From the NCBI RefSeq assembly GCF_000226095.1, contig NC_016472.1, positions 10,478,001-10,542,000 of the forward strand: 64,000 nt of DNA, in the 5' to 3' direction. The notes beneath the pieces are model-generated. The model was not told where the DNA came from and did not search any database. It saw only the letters and a list, made by a program, of their open reading frames with translations. The translations under genes and the position numbers were made by a program. Positions within the stretch are counted from its first letter, which is position 1. Each line of letters starts with the position of its first letter. Below are positions 59,204 through 64,000 of this stretch, in pieces. This DNA comes from Thermothelomyces thermophilus ATCC 42464 (lineage: Eukaryota > Ascomycota > Sordariomycetes > Sordariales > Chaetomiaceae).

Positions 59204-61322
59204 TCACACTTGTCGAGACCTCTCTGTAAAAATAATTGGCAGCGGTGCGGAGACGGTCGTGAAGGTGTCCTGCTTGCCATCCAAGAACGCCTGCTTTGTC
59301 TGGCCCGGGCTGATGGTCAGGTCGTAGCGCGACAGGATCTCGGCCACCACCCGCCTCAGCTCCAACATGGCCAGGCGCTTGCCGACACAGGCATAGGCTC
59401 CTGCAAAAAAAAAAAAAAAAGGCCGTTAGTGAGAAATTTTCACGTCCACATTGTTGACATGCATGCACCAGGGTGTCCGATCGATCGAAAGTGTTCGGTG
59501 CTGGAATGTTTGGATGGGACGAATAAAAAAAATTCTCATGATGTTTGTATATATGTACGTACCTGTGTTGAAGGGAATGTAGACGGTTTTGTCCAGGATC
59601 AGCTCCGGCCTGGTGGTCCAGCGTTCGGGGATGAACTCGTTGGGGTACAGGAACGCCCGCTCGTCGCGGAACACGGTGTAGCTGGGCACCTGGACGATCG
59701 TGTTGCCCGGGATGAAGCGGTCTCCGATCCAGAGCCCCTCCGGGGGCGTCATGCGCTGGGTGCCCGAGGGCACCGGGGGGTGGAGGCGCATGGTCTCGTT
59801 GATGACGGCGTCCAGGAGGGGCACGGTCACCAGGTTGTCGTGCGAGATGTCCGGGAGGGCGTCGAACTCGGCCTGGAGGCGCTTGACCAGGCTAGGATCC
59901 CACGCGAGGTGGAAGAAGACGTGCGAAAGGGCTGCGGCGACGCTGTCGCTGCCCGCGATGACGATCAGCTGGGCGTCGCCATGCAGGTTCAGCTGGTCCC
60001 GCTTCGTCTTGGGGCTCTTCTCGTAGGCGGCGAGGATCCAAGAGAAGATATCGGGTTTCTCTGGTTCTTTCTGTTGCGATGGCCGGGCTAGTGTTAGCGT
60101 GGTTTGGGGGGGGGGGGGAGGAGGGGTTCACTCGATTGCTTGGAGCGGTCGTCTGAAAATCCGCCGCAGGGAGGGGTATTTGAGGAGGAGAGGGGAAAGG
60201 GAATGGGGAGACGCACCTGCTTCCTCTCGTCGATCAATTTCTGGATCCAGTCTAGAAACTCAAGGTAGTTCCAGTTAAGGATGGGCGTCCGCTTAATGAA
60301 GGGCAGAAGCCAGGGCATGTGTGTAAAGAGGGCAATGTTGAACATGTCGGTGCGGATGGTCTTGAACACGTAGGCCTCCTGGCCGTTCTCGAGCATATTG
60401 GACGACTTGTTGAAAGCGAGGTCTTCCATGACGTCAAATACAAAAAAAGAAAACCACTTCGATACGTCCAAGGGCTGGCCCTTGTGGCGGTCAATGGCGC
60501 GGAGGAGCTGATTGATTGCCTTGGTAATCCGGGGGTCGTATCCCTGAATAGCTGTTTCAGTGGAATCATCAGCAAAAAAAAAAAAGAGTTCGCAAACTCG
60601 TAAGTCGTGAGTAAAGAAAAAATGATTCATCTTTTAGATACCGACCTTTTGTTGTGAAGCCCTGATCCCAGACCTTACGCCTACGAGCATGCTTCTGCTT
60701 GTCGCGGGCCATGAATAGGGGCACACGCGGCTCAAGAAGTGTGTACCAAGGGCCTTTGGTACACGGTGACTGGCTGCCATAGATGGCCTTGACGGCCTCG
60801 GGATCGGCGATGGAGAGCTCACTCGGTCCTAGAGAAAGGCACAACAAGTCGGGGAACTCGAAACCACTGCAGCAAGCGAATGTAAAAATTCCCATGATAT
60901 CCATGGCGTGTCGCCATCTTACCAAGTCGGACATAGTCGCCGTACTCTTCGTGGAGTTTCTGGACCTCCTCAAAGAGATGGAGCTTCTTCATTGATCTGG
61001 CTGTAATGTAAAAATTGGTAAGGCGGGCAAGGAAGGGGCCCGGATAGTTGGAGAGCCGGTGGAAGAAGGCTCGGTACACGAGCATGCTCGTGTAGAGGCC
61101 AGCAACGTGCAAGGCCCCAATCTGTGCGACCGCTGAGCAAGAAACAAATCGGAGGCCTAGAACGCCTGTGTAAGCGAAACACATGGCCGCGGCGAAGACG
61201 GTGAAGTAGAGGGCAAAGACGGATGGGGCGGCTACGTCCCACTCGCCGCGGCGAAACACGGCGAGATGGGCAAACACTCCGCTGGTGACGGCGAGAAGAT
61301 TGGAAACAAGAGCAGATAACAT
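59204..61322 (-). CDS. cytochrome P450 monooxygenase, five exons
   Basis: Haem-thiolate monooxygenase anchored in the ER membrane. Exons on the minus strand: 61322-60923, 60828-60646, 60551-60217, 60070-59563, 59400-59204; 540 residues in frame. The N-terminal 80 residues hold two or three hydrophobic segments, then PGPF (94-97). The I-helix reads IAGSDSVAAAL (345-349 AGSDS); ExxR is E398-R401 in NETMRLHPPVP; PERW lies at 454-457; and the haem loop is FNTGAYACVGKRLA with Cys480. Intron 4 ends with a T18 tract before GCAG, and intron 3 contains a C13 tract. Overall it resembles fungal secondary-metabolism P450s of the tryprostatin/CYP67-like group, an impression only. It is divergent from the terpene synthase at 62904, which suggests, but does not prove, a shared pathway. 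Confidence 0.93.
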
Positions 61323-62903
61323 GGTGACCTATTAATTAGCGAGTAAGAGGTTTGGAGGGATTGCGTCGATCGGCATATTAGGTTATGGGTGTAAATATGC
61401 GTGTGTAATATTCCAAGAACCAAAACATAGCTTGGGGGAGGGGGAGGCAACGTGGTATATTAGTGCTCACAAAACTCGCCATCATTCAAAGTACTAATTA
61501 CAGTGTATGACATGGCTGACACCGAGTATGTGGTGACAGGGAGTCGAATGTGGGCGGTGATGTCCAATGTAACCATTAGGCATTGGCCACGCATCCCAGG
61601 CCTTCCAGGGTCAATAAGCAGGGAGCAGAAGCAGCCGTATGTGATGGCGATGGCGATGACGGCGATCGCGAGGACCAATTCGGGCTAATTATAATGATGT
61701 TGGGACGAGCTAGAAGTTCGGTTCCTAGGTTGGTTAGGCATATATCATTAGCAGTCGTACATACATACAGTATTGCGTAGTACCTAGTTGGTTGGTTTGT
61801 TGGGTGGCGTTGGCGTTATTCTAACCGAAGCAAAGCCGTGTGCGGGTACACGAACATAGGCGGGAGCACCTTCGAGTGGGAAACCGGATCTCCAATCAGG
61901 TATGCGCTTCTCTTTTGAGACGATGAGTCGTGCAGAATCTGGTCGACATGCCTATTCCCGGTTGGTGGGAGGTTGACTTGGTGTTAGTAGTGTGCATCCT
62001 GCCTAGAGCATAATTAGGAGCTAGTTTAAAGTCCCCGCTGCCAAAGGTACCTCTGCCTTAATCAATACCAAGGTACTAGCAAGTAACCTGCGCACGTTGC
62101 ACGACGGACCTGCCATGCTAGTGGTTCATACAGCCTTGGTTGGCCCCATAAACTACTGCACACTCGCACTTTCCATCACAACACCACACCCACCAACGCA
62201 GCAGTGTCCGCACGGTGGAGGCAGGCTCCTCGGATTTGCACGGCCGCAGGCCATTGGAGTTCTTTGTTGCTCGCGTGAGCCATTGTTAGCCGCCTGCCTC
62301 AGGCCTCGGTGGAAAAAGTGGGAGCTCGGCATGCGCTGTTCGGCACGCGCGGTTCAAAGGAGGAAGGATCGAGCAGCACGTCTGTTTGAGCACGCGGGTG
62401 CCTTGTGACCCTTTGAGACAAGAACGCAAGTGCGATGGCAAGAGTTCCGAGGCTTTCCAGCCAAGGCACCTATCCAAGGAGGTAGTTACGTTAGCTATGG
62501 CAGTCAGGAACCAGTACCAGCTGTCTAGGCTGGGCCCGCCACTCTGGCCAAATGGCATTGGACAAATTAATATTCACTGCCTGCCCGAGAGGCAGATGCT
62601 ATAAGAAGGGAAGGTGTGGTGAGGGGCGCAGAGCTGCGAATCCAAAACTAACACAATCTCGCACTCTGAAAAAGAAATGAACATCTTGTCTTGATACCCT
62701 TTCATCTTATCAGAAATAATACCTTCCAGGTTCTTTACTACTTGAACTCGGTCCCCCTACTAATAATCTCCTCAACCTAAGCTACCTACACTTAATTACA
62801 TCCACATTGCCTTCTGCCACTCCGACTGGTATTGGAACGAGAGGGAAAGAAAAGAAAATTGAGAACAAACCGAACCATCCTGGACTCACGAATCTCGCCC
62901 GCC
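61323..62903. promoter_or_regulatory. shared upstream region of the P450 and the terpene synthase
   Basis: 1.58 kb between two divergent start codons. A TATAAGA at 62600-62606 is a candidate core element for the terpene synthase. No coding exon is supported. Too long to call a compact bidirectional promoter. Confidence 0.5.
62600..62606 (+). promoter_or_regulatory. candidate TATA box of the terpene synthase
   Basis: TATAAGA about 300 bp before the ATG at 62904; plausible, given an untranslated leader of about 270 bases. Confidence 0.3.
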
Positions 62904-64000
62904 ATGAATCCCTTTCAGGGCTTGCGTGAGTACGAGCGCTCAAGCCCGTGGCCCGAGAAGACACCGATTTCGATTCGCTTGAAGGATGGGCTTAGCATCA
63001 CGGTAATTAATTACGACATGCCTCAGTTGGCGTGATCACAATCCATCCTGCTGACGAAGGCAATTTACAGCTCACCATTCCCAATTTTGGGGTTGCGGCA
63101 AGAACCGATGACCAGGTCGGCTCCAATGCGACTTTGACCCGCGTCGCCCTTGCTCATGCCGCGTTCAAGTCGGCGTTGCAGCCCGAGGCCGCCCTCGACG
63201 ACAGCTTCTTCAAGACGTGCGTTGCTGAAGTCAACGTTATCAAACTTTTCTTTCCAGACATCACATCAGAGGCCGTCCTGATCGTCTTCACGGCATGGCT
63301 AGCTTTTGCTTGTGCTATGGACGACGTTATCGAGACGCTCGATCTGGGAGACCGTGAGCTCGTCCTGTGGGACTCCATCCAGCTTTTGATCCCCAGTAAG
63401 AAACAGCCCCTAAAGATCACCTCCTTTGAACGGCAGGGATGGCGATTGACACAGGACGATAGCTCCAGATACTTCCCTACAGAGATCAGAGTCCCTGGCA
63501 CCCGAGGCTAAGGACAAGCGCGTTCAGGCCCTGGCAAGGGCACTGCTCGACCATTGCACCCGCTACCTCTCGCCAAAGAGCGCCGACGCCTTTTTCAACG
63601 CGGTATGCCGAGTATTGGAGGCCCACGCGGCCGAGGTTGGCTTCCTCCAAGGCCGGAACAACGACAGCTTCGCTGAGTATCTCTCCGTCCGCAGCCGGAC
63701 CATCGCATTGAGCCCCTTCTTCGAGGTCATCAAAGCCGAGTATCTGGCAGAGCCCGACTGGGACTTCAACGACGCCTGGCTGGGACTGCAGGACGAAGTC
63801 TCGAGAGCGGCCGGGCTCCAGAACGACCTGATCGGGTTGCTGCGCGACATCGAAGACGGCGAGCAGCTGAACGCTGTCGTGATCCTGATGCGCGGCTTCC
63901 GAGGCTACGACGCAAACCGGCTCGACCGCAACATTCTGGCCCGCTGTGTCTCCATGGTCGCTGCCGAGCACAACGCCAGCGCCGCCCGATGTTTCGAGCG
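62904..64000 (+). CDS. class I terpene synthase, 3' end cut by window edge
   Basis: Metal-dependent cyclase of a prenyl diphosphate, cytosolic. Exons 62904-62925, 63027-63395 and 63469 to beyond the edge; introns of 101 bp (GTGAGT...CTCAG) and 73 bp (GTAAGA...CCAG). A 22-base first exon is needed because GTGAGT follows the start region and the frame beyond it stops. About 307 residues are visible. The Asp-rich motif is DDVIE at 106-110 in FACAMDDVIETLD. The second metal motif is NDLIGLLRD at 249-257, in which Gly stands where the NSE triad has Ser and Asp where it has Glu. RTIALSPFFEVI and the helical spacing fit fungal sesquiterpene/diterpene synthases. No prenyltransferase domain is visible yet. 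Paired with the P450 upstream. Confidence 0.85.

Overview
The window is nuclear DNA of a filamentous ascomycete, probably a sordariomycete. The reasons are short GT-AG introns (about 60-150 bp) in GC-rich genes, secreted AA11 and GMC oxidoreductases, a fungal rhodopsin-fold receptor, and a large AT-rich block with the CpA-to-TpA signature of repeat-induced point mutation (RIP). The species is inferred from family content only; no database was searched.

Layout. 1-8,104 is a euchromatic arm: a truncated DUF7730/F-box-like gene, gene relics, the GPI-transamidase subunit GPI16/PIG-T, the U1 snRNP protein LUC7 on a shared divergent promoter, and an RGG/Asn-rich low-complexity protein. 8,117-42,708 is one island of dead retroelements. 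Its shell is a Tad1-like LINE (minus strand) with a (TAA)n tail at the left, a GC-rich 5' end at the right and a 12-14 bp target duplication on both sides. Inside the LINE lies a chromodomain Ty3/Gypsy (chromovirus) element 'H'. Inside H are three further full-length chromoviruses (E1 +, E2 -, E3 +), each with paired LTRs and 5 bp target duplications. All coding capacity is destroyed, mainly by CAG/CAA/TGG to stop changes.

42,844-64,000 is a gene-bearing arm: a secreted GMC oxidoreductase whose stop codon is only 135 bp from the LINE edge, a Pth11/SAT4-type rhodopsin-fold membrane protein, an AA11 lytic polysaccharide monooxygenase with a Gly-Ser linker and a C-terminal module, a Gfo/Idh/MocA dehydrogenase with a GC-AG intron, a D-amino-acid oxidase, a cytochrome P450, and a class I terpene synthase running off the right edge. 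The P450 and terpene synthase are divergently arranged and are the best candidates for a small terpene pathway. The GMC enzyme and the AA11 enzyme are both secreted oxidative enzymes that could act together outside the cell (inference).

Most unusual points: the nested, datable retroelement stack; a conserved coding relic antisense to gag-pol in all four chromoviruses, between the chromodomain and the 3' LTR; three unrelated U3 promoters on one common R-U5; and evidence that element H is recombinant and that part of the LINE reverse transcriptase is missing.
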